From positions 26,903 through 90,902 of the forward strand of contig NZ_JAGGOS010000094.1 in NCBI RefSeq assembly GCF_018614205.1: a DNA stretch of 64,000 bases. Direction: 5' to 3'. The notes under the pieces were generated by a model. It had not been told where the DNA came from, searched no databases, and saw only the letters and a list, made by a program, of their open reading frames with translations. This document shows positions 8,991-17,201 of the stretch, piece after piece (position 1 is the stretch's first letter; each line of letters opens with the position of its first letter). The stretch comes from Streptomyces sp. ISL-36 (GTDB lineage Bacteria; Actinomycetota; Actinomycetes; Streptomycetales; Streptomycetaceae). The position numbers and the translations under genes were made by a program.

Positions 8991-9186
8991 GGGCGGTGAC
9001 CCCCAGTCGAGAACGGTTGAGACCTACGGGCGGGGCTGTGCGGGGCGCGGCTGTTCGGTGCGGGGCTGAGCGGTGCGCGGGCGGGCAGAGCGGTGCCCGG
9101 GCGTGCACCCTGCGTGCCCGGGCGTGCCCACTATTGCGGCTCGTGGAGCGCTTCTGCCAGCGATTCGACCCGCGTCGAGCGACCAA

Positions 9187-9202
9187 TATTGGTCTCGACC
9201 AG
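9187..9202. promoter_or_regulatory. DasR-responsive-element-like box
   Basis: The sequence ATTGGTCTCGACCAGT closely fits the published DasR (GntR-family, GlcNAc-sensing) consensus ARTGGTCTAGACCAVT, with a perfect TGGTC/GACCA inverted repeat. It overlaps a second perfect 14-bp palindrome, GACCAATATTGGTC (9180-9193). It lies 197 bases upstream of the C39 peptidase start and 103 bases before the uridine-kinase-like gene. The assignment rests on consensus match only. Confidence 0.65.
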
Positions 9203-9304
9203 TGACACCCCCCTCCGGCTGACCTGCGGCCGCCGGCCGCCCTTCGGGGCCGCGGGCTCTGTCCCCAGCGGGGGCCTCACCAGGCACCCTCTAGGCTGGA
9301 AGCC

Positions 9305-9931
9305 ATGCACTCCCTCGACCGCGCCGCCGACGCGCTGCGCCGGCGGCCGCCCTCCTGCGGGCCCGTGCGGCTGATCGCGGTGGACGGGCACGCGGGCTCG
9401 GGGAAGTCGACCTTCGCCGGGCGGCTCGCCGCTCGGCTGGACGCGCCTGTCCTTCATCTCGACGACCTCGCCTCGCACGAGGAGCTGTTCGCCTGGACGG
9501 AGCGGATGCGCGAGCAGGTGATCGAGCCCCTCGCGCGGGGCGAGGTCGCGCGCTATCACCCGTACGACTGGAATCTGCGGAGCTTCGGTCCGCCCAGGGA
9601 GCTGCCTCCGGCGCCGGTCGTGCTCGTCGAGGGGGTGGGGGCGGGGCGCCGGGCGCTGCGTCCGCGTCTCGCCGCGCTGCTCTGGATGGAGCGGGGGCCC
9701 GAGGAGTCCTGGGCGCGCGGGCGGCACCGGGACGGACCGGCCCAGGCGGCCTTCTGGGACGGTTGGACGGTGGCGGAGACTCGCCATTTCGCCGCGGACC
9801 CCTCGCGTCCCTTCGCCGACGCCCTGGTGCGTGAGTGCCCGGAGGGGTACGAGTGGCTTCCTGGGCCGTCAGTGACAGCAGGCCCGAACCAGATCATCAC
9901 GGACCGTGACGACGATCGACGCCGGATCTGA
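9305..9931 (+). CDS. Uridine kinase-like P-loop protein
   Basis: The 208-residue protein has a Walker A motif GHAGSGKST near residue 28, a HLDDL segment like the substrate-binding region of uridine kinases, and VVLVEGVGAG as the Walker B-like strand. A WDGWTVAE segment and an Arg-rich lid (SWARGRHRD) follow. This is the short actinobacterial uridine kinase-like family (phosphoryl transfer from ATP to a nucleoside is the family activity; the real substrate is unproven). It stands alone, divergent from the C39 peptidase, and is followed by a hairpin. Confidence 0.75.
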   Translation: MHSLDRAADALRRRPPSCGPVRLIAVDGHAGSGKSTFAGRLAARLDAPVLHLDDLASHEELFAWTERMREQVIEPLARGEVARYHPYDWNLRSFGPPRELPPAPVVLVEGVGAGRRALRPRLAALLWMERGPEESWARGRHRDGPAQAAFWDGWTVAETRHFAADPSRPFADALVRECPEGYEWLPGPSVTAGPNQIITDRDDDRRRI

Positions 9932-10033
9932 GCTGCCGAAAGTCGACCTCCGCAAGTGCCTCAACTCCGCTTGACCCAAGGGGCGTACAGGTCTTACGTT
10001 CTCAATGTGCGGCTTTTCGGAGCCGCCGCGGAC

Positions 10034-10073
10034 ACGAAGCCCCCGGTTGTTCCCCCGTGATCGGGGGCTTCGT
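10034..10073 (+). terminator. Hairpin after the uridine-kinase-like gene
   Basis: ACGAAGCCCCCG (10034-10045) pairs perfectly with CGGGGGCTTCGT (10062-10073) across a 16-base loop. It lies about 100 bases after the stop codon, within the 364-base gap before the AAA ATPase gene, in which I see no other gene. Confidence 0.5.
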
Positions 10074-10295
10074 TCTGCCCCGATCACCCCCTTCACCGGC
10101 CCCTCGCGGATCCCGATGCTCACCCAGGGTCACCGCCGCCGGATCATGCGCTTCTCCTTCGTCGCGCCCCCTCTGCGCAGGTACGATGCCCCTCGGTGGG
10201 GTCATATCCCGTCCACGAGAAGGCGGTTCTGTACGGCTTCCGTCGGGCGCCCGCCCGCCGGGACAGCAACGGGGGCACGTTTTGTGGGGGACCCG

Positions 10296-12194
10296 ATGGA
10301 CATCGGCACGCAGGGCGGACAGGCCCCTGCCGAACTCGCCTGGCTGCGGGGAGTGGACGCCTACACGATGGGCGCCTATCCGCAGGCGGAGGAAGAGTTC
10401 CGGACGGCGGTACGCATCGATCCCGGTATGGCGGACGCCTGGCTCGGGCTCCACGCGCTGCGGGTGGACACCACCACCGCGCTGCTGCGGATGTACCGCA
10501 ACCGCGATCGGTTCGGCGAACAGCGCGCCCGGCACCGACGGACGCTGAACTCCTGGTACTGGCTGGGCTGGTGGGTCCAGCCCGTGCTCGAGAGCCCGCG
10601 CGATCTGCTCCTCGCGCACGCGTCGCACTGGCTGGACGGCCGCCATGTGCCGGAGCTGGACCGGGCGTTGGCGGGGCTGCCGCCGGTCGACACCGATCCG
10701 CAGGTCCGCTTTCTACACGCCTGCCGGTCGTATCTCGTCAAGGACTGGGACCAGCTGGTACGCCACACGGAGCCGCTGGTCGACGATCCGCTCCTCGGGA
10801 TCGAGGCCGGGCTCTTCGGCGGGATGGCCCGCGTCCGACTGGAGATGTACGGCCAGGCCGAGCCGCTGCTCTCGGCGGCGCTGATGCGCTGCCGCAGCGA
10901 ACAACCGCAGCGCAAGGAACTGCGCTACTGGCTGGCCAGGGCCCACGAGGGCACCGGGCGGAGCGCCGCCGCCCTGCCGCTCTACCGGGCGGTCCACCGG
11001 ATCGACCCGGCGTTCATGGACACGGCCGCCCGACTGGCGGCGATCACCGAGTACGACGGGTTCGAGGGGCCTGACGACCCGGTCGGGCTCGCCTCGGTCG
11101 CCCTCGGCGGGGCGGGCCAGGACACCGCCGACGCGGCGCAGGGCGATCTCGAAGGCCCGGCGGTCGACAGTGTGCGGCTGGGCACGGAGCCCCCGCCGCC
11201 CACCGCGCCCGCCGGCCCTCCCGAGCCACCGGACGCGGTACGGCAGAAGGCGTCCATCCCCCTCCAGCCCGCTCCCCCGCACTTCCCCGCCAGCCCCACG
11301 GACCCGGCCCTGCTCGCGCAGGCGCTCGCCGAACTGGAGCGCATGGTCGGGATGGAACCCGTGAAACGCCAGGTCAAGGCGTTGTCGGCGCAGCTGGAGA
11401 TGGCCCGGCTGCGGGCGGGGCAGGGCCTTCCCGTTCAGCCGCCGAAACGTCATTTCGTCTTCTCCGGTCCCTCCGGCACCGGGAAGACCACCGTCGCCCG
11501 GATCCTCGGCCGGGTCTTCTACGCACTCGGCCTGCTCGGCGGCGACCATCTCGTCGAGGCCCAACGGGCCGACCTGGTGGGCGAGTTCCTCGGCCAGACC
11601 GCGGTCAAGGCGAACGAGCTGATCGACTCGGCGATCGGCGGCGTCCTCTTCGTGGACGAGGCGTACTCCCTCTCCAACACCGGCTACAGCAAGGGCGACG
11701 CGTACGGCGACGAGGCGCTCCAGGTGCTGCTCAAGCGGGCGGAGGACAACCGGGACCACCTGGTGGTGATCCTGGCCGGCTATCCGGAGGGCATGGACCG
11801 GCTGCTCGCCGCCAACCCCGGGCTCTCCTCCCGTTTCACGACCCGGGTCGACTTCCCCTCGTACCGTCCGCTGGAGCTCACCGCGATCGGCGAGGTGCTC
11901 GCGGCGGCGAACGGGGACGGCTGGGACGAGGAGGCGCTGGAGGAGCTGCGCTCGATCAGCGGCCATGTCGTCGACCAGGGCTGGATCGACGAGCTCGGCA
12001 ACGGCCGTTTCTTACGCACGCTGTACGAGAAGTCCTGTGCCTACCGGGATCTCCGCCTCTCCGGCTACCCCGGCACTCCCACGCGGGAGGACCTGGCCAC
12101 GCTCCGCCTCGCCGACCTCATGCAGGCCTACGGCGAGGTGCTCTCCGGCCGTGGCCCGTCCGCCCGCGGCCCCCAGGAACCACCGGGACTCTGA
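10296..12194 (+). CDS. EccA-like AAA+ ATPase with N-terminal TPR domain
   Basis: The 632-residue protein has TPR-like helices over roughly residues 10-260 (AYTMGAYPQAEEEFRTAV is a typical unit), a Pro-rich linker, and a C-terminal AAA+ domain of the CbbX/SpoVK/EccA type: Walker A GPSGTGKTT, Walker B GVLFVDEAYSL, sensor region HLVVILAGYPEGM and Arg finger region LSSRFTTRVDF. This layout is that of EccA, the cytosolic ATPase of type VII (ESX) secretion. No EsxA/B, EccB-E or MycP gene is near, so it is an orphan homologue here. ATG 10296 follows GGGGGAC; GTG 10284 in frame is an alternative start. Confidence 0.75.
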   Translation: MDIGTQGGQAPAELAWLRGVDAYTMGAYPQAEEEFRTAVRIDPGMADAWLGLHALRVDTTTALLRMYRNRDRFGEQRARHRRTLNSWYWLGWWVQPVLESPRDLLLAHASHWLDGRHVPELDRALAGLPPVDTDPQVRFLHACRSYLVKDWDQLVRHTEPLVDDPLLGIEAGLFGGMARVRLEMYGQAEPLLSAALMRCRSEQPQRKELRYWLARAHEGTGRSAAALPLYRAVHRIDPAFMDTAARLAAITEYDGFEGPDDPVGLASVALGGAGQDTADAAQGDLEGPAVDSVRLGTEPPPPTAPAGPPEPPDAVRQKASIPLQPAPPHFPASPTDPALLAQALAELERMVGMEPVKRQVKALSAQLEMARLRAGQGLPVQPPKRHFVFSGPSGTGKTTVARILGRVFYALGLLGGDHLVEAQRADLVGEFLGQTAVKANELIDSAIGGVLFVDEAYSLSNTGYSKGDAYGDEALQVLLKRAEDNRDHLVVILAGYPEGMDRLLAANPGLSSRFTTRVDFPSYRPLELTAIGEVLAAANGDGWDEEALEELRSISGHVVDQGWIDELGNGRFLRTLYEKSCAYRDLRLSGYPGTPTREDLATLRLADLMQAYGEVLSGRGPSARGPQEPPGL

Positions 12195-12207
12195 CACCGG
12201 ACCGCCG

Positions 12208-12270
12208 GGCCCCGCAGGGATCGATCCTCCTCCGCGGGTCCCGCCCGGTCCGCCGCGGGGCCCGGGCGGG
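12208..12270. terminator. Imperfect hairpin between convergent genes
   Basis: CCGCCGGGCCCCGC (from about 12212) pairs, with one bulge, with GCGGGGCCCGGGCGG (to about 12269). It sits in the 81-base gap between the AAA ATPase and the convergent CBS-domain gene and could end transcription from both sides. The loop is large, so confidence is low. Confidence 0.35.
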
Positions 12271-12275
12271 ACCGG

Positions 12276-13403
12276 TCAGCGGGCCAGGGCCTGAGCCGCC
12301 TGCCCGGGGCGCTGCTCGCCCAGCGGCAGAGCCTCACCGACCGGTACGGCCTCGCCGGCCGGTACGGCGGTGAGCGCGCCGGCGCGGTGCGCCGGGTCAC
12401 GGACCTCGCCGACCAGCGTCTCCAGGACGTCCTCCAGCGCGACCAGACCGAGGACGCGCCCCGAGGCGTCCGCCACCTGGGCGAGGTGGGTGGCCGCGCG
12501 GCGCATCACGGTGAGGGCGTCGTCGAGCGGCAGCTCCGCGCGGAGCGTCGCCATGGGGCGCCAGATCTGCTGCGGCACCGCCCGTTCCCGCTCCTCCAGA
12601 TCCAGGACGTCCTTGACGTGCACGAAGCCCATGAACGTCCCGTTCCCCTCGGCGCACACCGGGAAGCGGGAGTAGCCGGTGCGGACCGTGAGCTCCTCGA
12701 TCTCGCGCGGGGTGACGGCCGGCGTGACCGTCACCAGCGCCGCCGGGCCTATGAGGACGTCCGTCACCGGGCGGCTGCCCAGTTCGAGGACGTCCTCCAG
12801 GCGCTCCTGCTCGCCGGGGTCGAGCAGTCCCGCCTGGCCCGCGTCCTCGACGAGGCGGCCGAGCTGGGCGCTGGTGAAGACCGCCTCCACCTCGTCCTTC
12901 GGCTCGACCTTGAAGGCTCGCAGCACCAGTCGGGCGCAGGCGCCCAGGGCGGTGGTCACGGGCCGGCAGAGCCGGGCGAAGCGGACCAGACCGGGGCCCA
13001 GCAACAGCGCGGTGCGCTCCGGCGCCGCCATGGCGAGGTTCTTCGGGACCATCTCGCCGATGACGAGATGCAGGAAGACGACCGCGGCCAGGGCCACGAC
13101 GTACCCGAGCGGATGGATCAGGCCCTCCGGCACCCGCACGGCATGGAAGACCGGTTCGAGGAGGTGGGCGACGGTGGGCTCGGCGACCGCGCCCAGCGTC
13201 AACGAGCAGACGGTGATGCCGAATTGGGCCGCCGCCATCATCTGCGGCAGGTGTTCGAGGCCGTACAGCACCTGCGTGGCGCGCCGGGTACCGAGCGGTT
13301 CGATCTGGCTGCGGCGTACGGAGACGAGCGCGAACTCGGCCCCGACGAAGAAGCCGTTGGCCACCACGAGCAGGACGGCGAACAGCAGGGGGAGCAGGCT
13401 CAT
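12276..13403 (-). CDS. DUF21/CBS membrane protein, hemolysin C / CNNM family (short form)
   Basis: The 375-residue protein starts with a DUF21 transmembrane domain (PLLFAVLLVVANGFFVGAEF, later HLVIGEMVPKNLA), followed by a paired CBS domain (VLIGPAALVTV, YSRFPVCAEG, FVHVKDVLDL, LGLVALEDVLETLVGEV). Family members are linked to Mg2+/Co2+ transport or resistance. Unlike its upstream neighbour it lacks a clear C-terminal CorC_HlyC domain; an Ala/Pro-rich tail replaces it. Its start overlaps the upstream gene's stop by four bases (ATGA), so the two are translationally coupled and probably form a hetero-oligomer. Confidence 0.85.
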   Translation of the reverse strand: MSLLPLLFAVLLVVANGFFVGAEFALVSVRRSQIEPLGTRRATQVLYGLEHLPQMMAAAQFGITVCSLTLGAVAEPTVAHLLEPVFHAVRVPEGLIHPLGYVVALAAVVFLHLVIGEMVPKNLAMAAPERTALLLGPGLVRFARLCRPVTTALGACARLVLRAFKVEPKDEVEAVFTSAQLGRLVEDAGQAGLLDPGEQERLEDVLELGSRPVTDVLIGPAALVTVTPAVTPREIEELTVRTGYSRFPVCAEGNGTFMGFVHVKDVLDLEERERAVPQQIWRPMATLRAELPLDDALTVMRRAATHLAQVADASGRVLGLVALEDVLETLVGEVRDPAHRAGALTAVPAGEAVPVGEALPLGEQRPGQAAQALAR

Positions 13404-14740
13404 CGGACGGCCTCCGCCGTGAGGGACGGCTCGGGCGTCCGCACGATCCGTACGCGTTCGGCGCGGTAGCGGTCCACCTGCCGGACCGACAGCCGCCAGC
13501 CGGGGAGTTCGGCCCGGTCCCCGGGCGCCGGGATGCGTCCCAGGAGGTCGGCGACGAGCCCGGCGACCGTCTCGTACGGGCCGTCGGGCACGTCGAGTCC
13601 TATCCGGTGCAGGGTGTGCACCCGGCAGGAGCCGTCGGCATCCCAGGCGGGGTTGCCGTCCTCGGCGGCCACGGCGGCCAGCTCGGGGCGTTCGTCGGCG
13701 GCGGTGTCGTGCTCGTCGCGGACCTCGCCGACGAGCTCCTCCACGATGTCCTCCAGGGTGACGACCCCGGCCGTGCCGCCGTACTCGTCGACGACGACGG
13801 CGATCGGCTGCTCGCGCCGCAGCCGCTCCAGGAGCGCCTGGGCCGGCAGGGTCTCGGGGACGAGCAGCGGCGGGACGGCGATGCGCCCGACGGGCGTGCG
13901 CAGCCGCTCGTGCGCGGGCACGGCGAGCGCGTCCTTGAGGTGGACCATGCCGACGATCTCGTCGATGCGGTCGCGGTACACGGGGAAGCGCGAGAGGCCG
14001 GTCGCGCGGGTCAGGTTGAGCACGTCGGCCGCGGTGGCGTCCGACTGGAGGGCGCTCACCTTCACCCGCGGTGTCATGACGTGCTGCGCGGTGAGCCCGC
14101 CCAGGGTCAGGGACCGGACGAACAGGTCGGCCGTGTCCTGTTCCAGTGCGCCGGCCCGGGCCGAGTGCCGGGCCAGGGAGACCAGCTCGCCGGGGGTACG
14201 GACGGAGTCCAGCTCCTCGGTGGGCTCGACGCCCAGGAGCCGTACCAGCCGGTTGGCGACGGTGTTCAGCAGGGCGATCACCGGCCGGAAGACGGTGGAG
14301 AACAGGTGCTGCGGGCCGGCGACGAAGCGGGCCACCTGGAGGGGCCGGGAGATCGCCCAGTTCTTGGGGACGAGTTCGCCGATCACCATCTGGACGGCGG
14401 AGGCGAGGAGCATCCCGATCACCACGGAGATCCCGGAGACTGCGCCGTCGGGCAGGCCGGTGGCGGTCAGCGGTCCGTCCAGGAGCTGGGCGAGCGCGGG
14501 TTCGGCGAGCATGCCGACGACGAGCGAGGTGAGGGTGATGCCGAGTTGGGTGCCGGAGAGCTGGAAGGACAGCTCGCGCAGGGCCTTGACGACCGTACGG
14601 GCGCGTCGGTCGCCGGCGGCCGCGGCCCTCTCGGCATCGGGGCGTTCCACGGTGACCAGACCGAACTCGGCCGCCACGAAGAAGCCGTTGGCGAGGATCA
14701 GCAGGAAGGCCGCGGCGAGCAGCAGAAGAGGGATGATCAT
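13400..14740 (-). CDS. DUF21/CBS/CorC membrane protein, hemolysin C / CNNM family
   Basis: The 446-residue protein has the full family layout: DUF21 membrane domain (FLLILANGFFVAAEFGLVTV, then MVIGELVPKNWAI), two CBS motifs (VMTPRVKVSAL; VVDEYGGTAGVVTLEDIVEELVGE) and a C-terminal CorC_HlyC domain ending near the C terminus (GWRLSVRQVDRYRAERVRIV). It is the first gene of a two-gene unit with the overlapping short paralogue. The known role of the family is Mg2+ efflux or cation resistance; no transport assay evidence can be drawn from sequence. Confidence 0.88.
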   Translation of the reverse strand: MIIPLLLLAAAFLLILANGFFVAAEFGLVTVERPDAERAAAAGDRRARTVVKALRELSFQLSGTQLGITLTSLVVGMLAEPALAQLLDGPLTATGLPDGAVSGISVVIGMLLASAVQMVIGELVPKNWAISRPLQVARFVAGPQHLFSTVFRPVIALLNTVANRLVRLLGVEPTEELDSVRTPGELVSLARHSARAGALEQDTADLFVRSLTLGGLTAQHVMTPRVKVSALQSDATAADVLNLTRATGLSRFPVYRDRIDEIVGMVHLKDALAVPAHERLRTPVGRIAVPPLLVPETLPAQALLERLRREQPIAVVVDEYGGTAGVVTLEDIVEELVGEVRDEHDTAADERPELAAVAAEDGNPAWDADGSCRVHTLHRIGLDVPDGPYETVAGLVADLLGRIPAPGDRAELPGWRLSVRQVDRYRAERVRIVRTPEPSLTAEAVR

Positions 14741-14865
14741 GCCGCCGCCTCCGTGGAGGGGGCGGCGCAGGTACTACCGGACGATCCGTCCATTGCTGGA
14801 GGGAGTCACTCCTCGGGTCGCAGGGTGGCCCCGCGGGCCGCCGCGGCGGCCCTGCACATGCGAGG

Positions 14866-14889
14866 CGGTGGTGCCGCTCGGCACCACCG
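14866..14889 (-). terminator. Hairpin after the PH-like gene
   Basis: CGGTGGTGCC (14866-14875) and GGCACCACCG (14880-14889) form a perfect 10-bp stem with a GCTC loop, 60 bases beyond the stop of the PH-like gene and before the DUF21/CBS pair. It would separate the his/PH unit from the CBS unit. Confidence 0.55.
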
Positions 14890-14948
14890 TCTCCAGAGTA
14901 ATCACGCCGACCCGGCGCGGGGCAGGGGGTCGGCCCCGTATGGGGGAC

Positions 14949-15401
14949 TCAGCCGGCGTCGGGGCCGGTGCCGCGGCTCTCGGCGAGGGCCCGTAGGGCG
15001 CGGGCGTCGCGGATGGCCTGCTGCTTGGCGATGCCGGGCTGGATGCCGAGCGCGGGCATGCTGGTGCCGTCGCTCAGGTCGAGGAAGACCCAGGGGTCGC
15101 CGGGCCGCAGGTTGACCCGCAGGATCTCCGCCCACGCCAGTCGGCGTGTCCGGGTGATGTTGACGACGGTGACTCCGTCCTCGTCGGCGACGACCTTGGG
15201 GCGGCTGAGCATCGCGAGGACACCGAGGAAGAGCGCCGCCGTGAAGATGAAGCTGGCGCGCTCCCCGGGGCCGAGCTTCTCCAGCATCAGCGCGACGGCG
15301 GTGATGACGGCGAACATGACCGCCCCCGCGGTGAGCAGGACCGCCCGGGTGCGGCCCGGCCGGAAGGTGACCGGAAGGGCGGGCATCGGTGACTCGGACA
15401 T
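14949..15401 (-). CDS. Small membrane protein with bacterial PH-like domain
   Basis: The 150-residue protein has two transmembrane helices (AVLLTAGAVMFAVITAVALM and a second around ASFIFTAALFLGVLAML) and then a beta-rich domain (VVADEDGVTVVNITRTRRLAWAEI) typical of the bPH_6 group of bacterial PH-like domains. The W-x-E-I and DPWVFLDLSDG segments support this. It lies 65 bases downstream of hisG on the same strand. Its function is unknown. Confidence 0.75.
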   Translation of the reverse strand: MSESPMPALPVTFRPGRTRAVLLTAGAVMFAVITAVALMLEKLGPGERASFIFTAALFLGVLAMLSRPKVVADEDGVTVVNITRTRRLAWAEILRVNLRPGDPWVFLDLSDGTSMPALGIQPGIAKQQAIRDARALRALAESRGTGPDAG

Positions 15402-15466
15402 GCTGTTCCTCTGTGCCTCTGTGGACCGCGTATGGCCTACGTGTACCGCGTGTGCCGTTGGCGCCG

Positions 15467-16315
15467 TCAGAGACGGCAGGCGTGGATGGCCGTCGTCAGG
15501 ATGGCGCGGGCACCCAGTTCGTACAGGTCGTCCATGATCCGCTGCGCGTCCTTGGCCGGGACCATCGCCCGGACCGCGACCCAGCCCTCGTTGTGGAGGG
15601 GCGAGATCGTGGGCGACTCCAGGCCCGGGGTGAGGGCGACGGCCTGCTCCAGGTGCTCGGCGCGGCAGTCGTAGTCCATCATCACGTAGCTGCGGGCCAC
15701 CAGGACGCCCTGGAGGCGGCGCAGGAAGGTCTGGACGCCGGCGTCGTCGACGCCGGCCCCGGCGCGCCGGACGACGACGGCCTCGGACTTGAGGATCGGC
15801 TCGCCGATGACCTCCAGGCCGGCGTTGCGCAGGCTGGTGCCGGTCTCGACGACGTCCGCGATGATCTGGGCGACGCCGAGCTGGATCGCGGTCTCGACCG
15901 CGCCGTCGAGGTGGACGACGGAGGCGTCGATGCCCTGGTCGGCGAGGTGCTTGGCGACGATTCCCTCGTACGAGGTCGCGATCGTCATGCCGCCGAAGTC
16001 CTCCGGGCCCTTGGCGATGCCCGGGCGGGTGGCGTAGCGGAAGGTCGAGCGGCCGAAGTTCAGCGGGAGGATCTCCTCGGCGTTGGCGCCGGAGTCCAGC
16101 AGCAGGTCCCGGCCGGTGATGCCGATGTCGAGCTTCCCGGACGCCACGTAGATCGCGATGTCCTTGGGGCGCAGGTAGAAGAACTCGACCTCGTTCTCGG
16201 GGTCGATGACCACGAGCTCCTTGGACTCCTTGCGCTGGCGGTAGCCGGCCTCATGGAGCATCGCCGACGCAGGTCCGGACAGTGAACCCTTGTTGGGGAC
16301 GGCGATGCGCAGCAT
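15467..16315 (-). CDS. hisG: ATP phosphoribosyltransferase (long form)
   Basis: HisG joins ATP and PRPP in the first step of histidine synthesis. The 282-residue length is that of the long, self-regulated form with a C-terminal His-binding ACT-like domain, so no HisZ is needed. It starts MLRIAVPNKGSLSGPA and shows the PRPP-binding segment (DVVETGTSLRNAGL). It follows hisE after a 55-base gap, as is common in actinobacteria. The location at the end of the riboflavin operon suggests partial co-transcription from the rib promoter. Confidence 0.95.
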   Translation of the reverse strand: MLRIAVPNKGSLSGPASAMLHEAGYRQRKESKELVVIDPENEVEFFYLRPKDIAIYVASGKLDIGITGRDLLLDSGANAEEILPLNFGRSTFRYATRPGIAKGPEDFGGMTIATSYEGIVAKHLADQGIDASVVHLDGAVETAIQLGVAQIIADVVETGTSLRNAGLEVIGEPILKSEAVVVRRAGAGVDDAGVQTFLRRLQGVLVARSYVMMDYDCRAEHLEQAVALTPGLESPTISPLHNEGWVAVRAMVPAKDAQRIMDDLYELGARAILTTAIHACRL

Positions 16316-16370
16316 GGGATGAGCTTCCTTTGCGTGGGAGTTCTGGAGAGTGGGCGGGTGCGACGTGCGC

Positions 16371-16643
16371 TCAGAGGTGGGCGTAGACGTCGTCGAGCGA
16401 GATCCCGCGGGCGACCATCATCACCTGGACGTGGTACAGCAGCTGCGAGATCTCCTCGGCGGCGGCTTCCTTGCCCTCGTACTCGGCGGCCATCCAGACT
16501 TCGGCGGCCTCCTCGACGACCTTCTTGCCGATGGCATGGACTCCCTTGTCCACCAGTTCCGCGGTGCGGGAGGTGGCCGGGTCGCCGTTCTCGGCCTTGA
16601 GCTTGAGCTCGGCGAAGAGCTCTTCGAAGGTTTTGTTCGCCAT
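16371..16643 (-). CDS. hisE: Phosphoribosyl-ATP diphosphatase
   Basis: The 90-residue protein beginning MANKTFEELFAEL catalyses the second step of histidine synthesis, hydrolysing phosphoribosyl-ATP to phosphoribosyl-AMP. The EEAAEVWMAAEYEGKEA segment carries the metal-binding acidic residues of the MazG-like fold, followed by the EEISQLLYH helix. The open frame extends far upstream, but only the ATG at 16643 gives the known family length. It is 35 bases after ribH and just before hisG. Confidence 0.95.
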   Translation of the reverse strand: MANKTFEELFAELKLKAENGDPATSRTAELVDKGVHAIGKKVVEEAAEVWMAAEYEGKEAAAEEISQLLYHVQVMMVARGISLDDVYAHL

Positions 16644-16678
16644 GATGGTCCTAAGAGTACGGGGTGAGGATCGCGTAC

Positions 16679-17164
16679 CTAGCGCCAGGGTTCGCTGACC
16701 GTCCGCAACGTGGTCGCGGTGGCGACGGCGGCGGTGACGGCCTCGTGGCCCTTGTCCTCGCTGGAGCCTTCGAGGCCGGCCCGGTCCAGGGCCTGCTCCT
16801 CGTTGTCGACGGTCAGGACGCCGAAGCCGACGGGTACGCCGGTGTCGATCGAGACCTGGGTGAGGCCGTGGGTGACGCCCTGGCACACGTACTCGAAGTG
16901 CGGGGTTCCGCCGCGGATGACGACGCCGAGCGCGACGATGGCATCGTAGCCGCGACCGGCCAGTACCTTCGCCACCACCGGCAGCTCGAAGCTGCCGGGG
17001 ACGCGCAGCAGCGTCGGCTCGTCGATGCCGAGCTCGTGCAGGGCCCGCAGCGCGCCGTCGACGAGTCCGTCCATGATCTTCTCGTGCCACTGCGCCGCGA
17101 TCACCGCGACCCGGAGGTCGCCGCAGTTCTTCACGCTGAGGACGGGTGCGCCCTTGCCGCTCAT
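16679..17164 (-). CDS. ribH: 6,7-dimethyl-8-ribityllumazine synthase
   Basis: RibH condenses the DHBP-derived four-carbon unit with the pyrimidine intermediate to make the lumazine precursor of riboflavin. The 161-residue protein shows the family signature: RVPGSFELPVVAK, ALGVVIRGGTPHFEYV (phosphate- and substrate-binding) and GFGVLTVDNEEQALDR, with the catalytic His in the HFEYV segment. Expected to assemble as a pentamer or icosahedral capsid. It is the last rib gene of the operon. Confidence 0.96.
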   Translation of the reverse strand: MSGKGAPVLSVKNCGDLRVAVIAAQWHEKIMDGLVDGALRALHELGIDEPTLLRVPGSFELPVVAKVLAGRGYDAIVALGVVIRGGTPHFEYVCQGVTHGLTQVSIDTGVPVGFGVLTVDNEEQALDRAGLEGSSEDKGHEAVTAAVATATTLRTVSEPWR

Positions 17165-17201
17165 GTCTCTCCTTGCGAGTTACGGGTGACTTGCTGCTGA
17201 G

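Noticed and set aside
16371..17090. A longer hisE product starting at 17090
   Set aside because: The upstream 149 codons are an Arg-rich shadow of ribH; only the start at 16643 gives a normal HisE.
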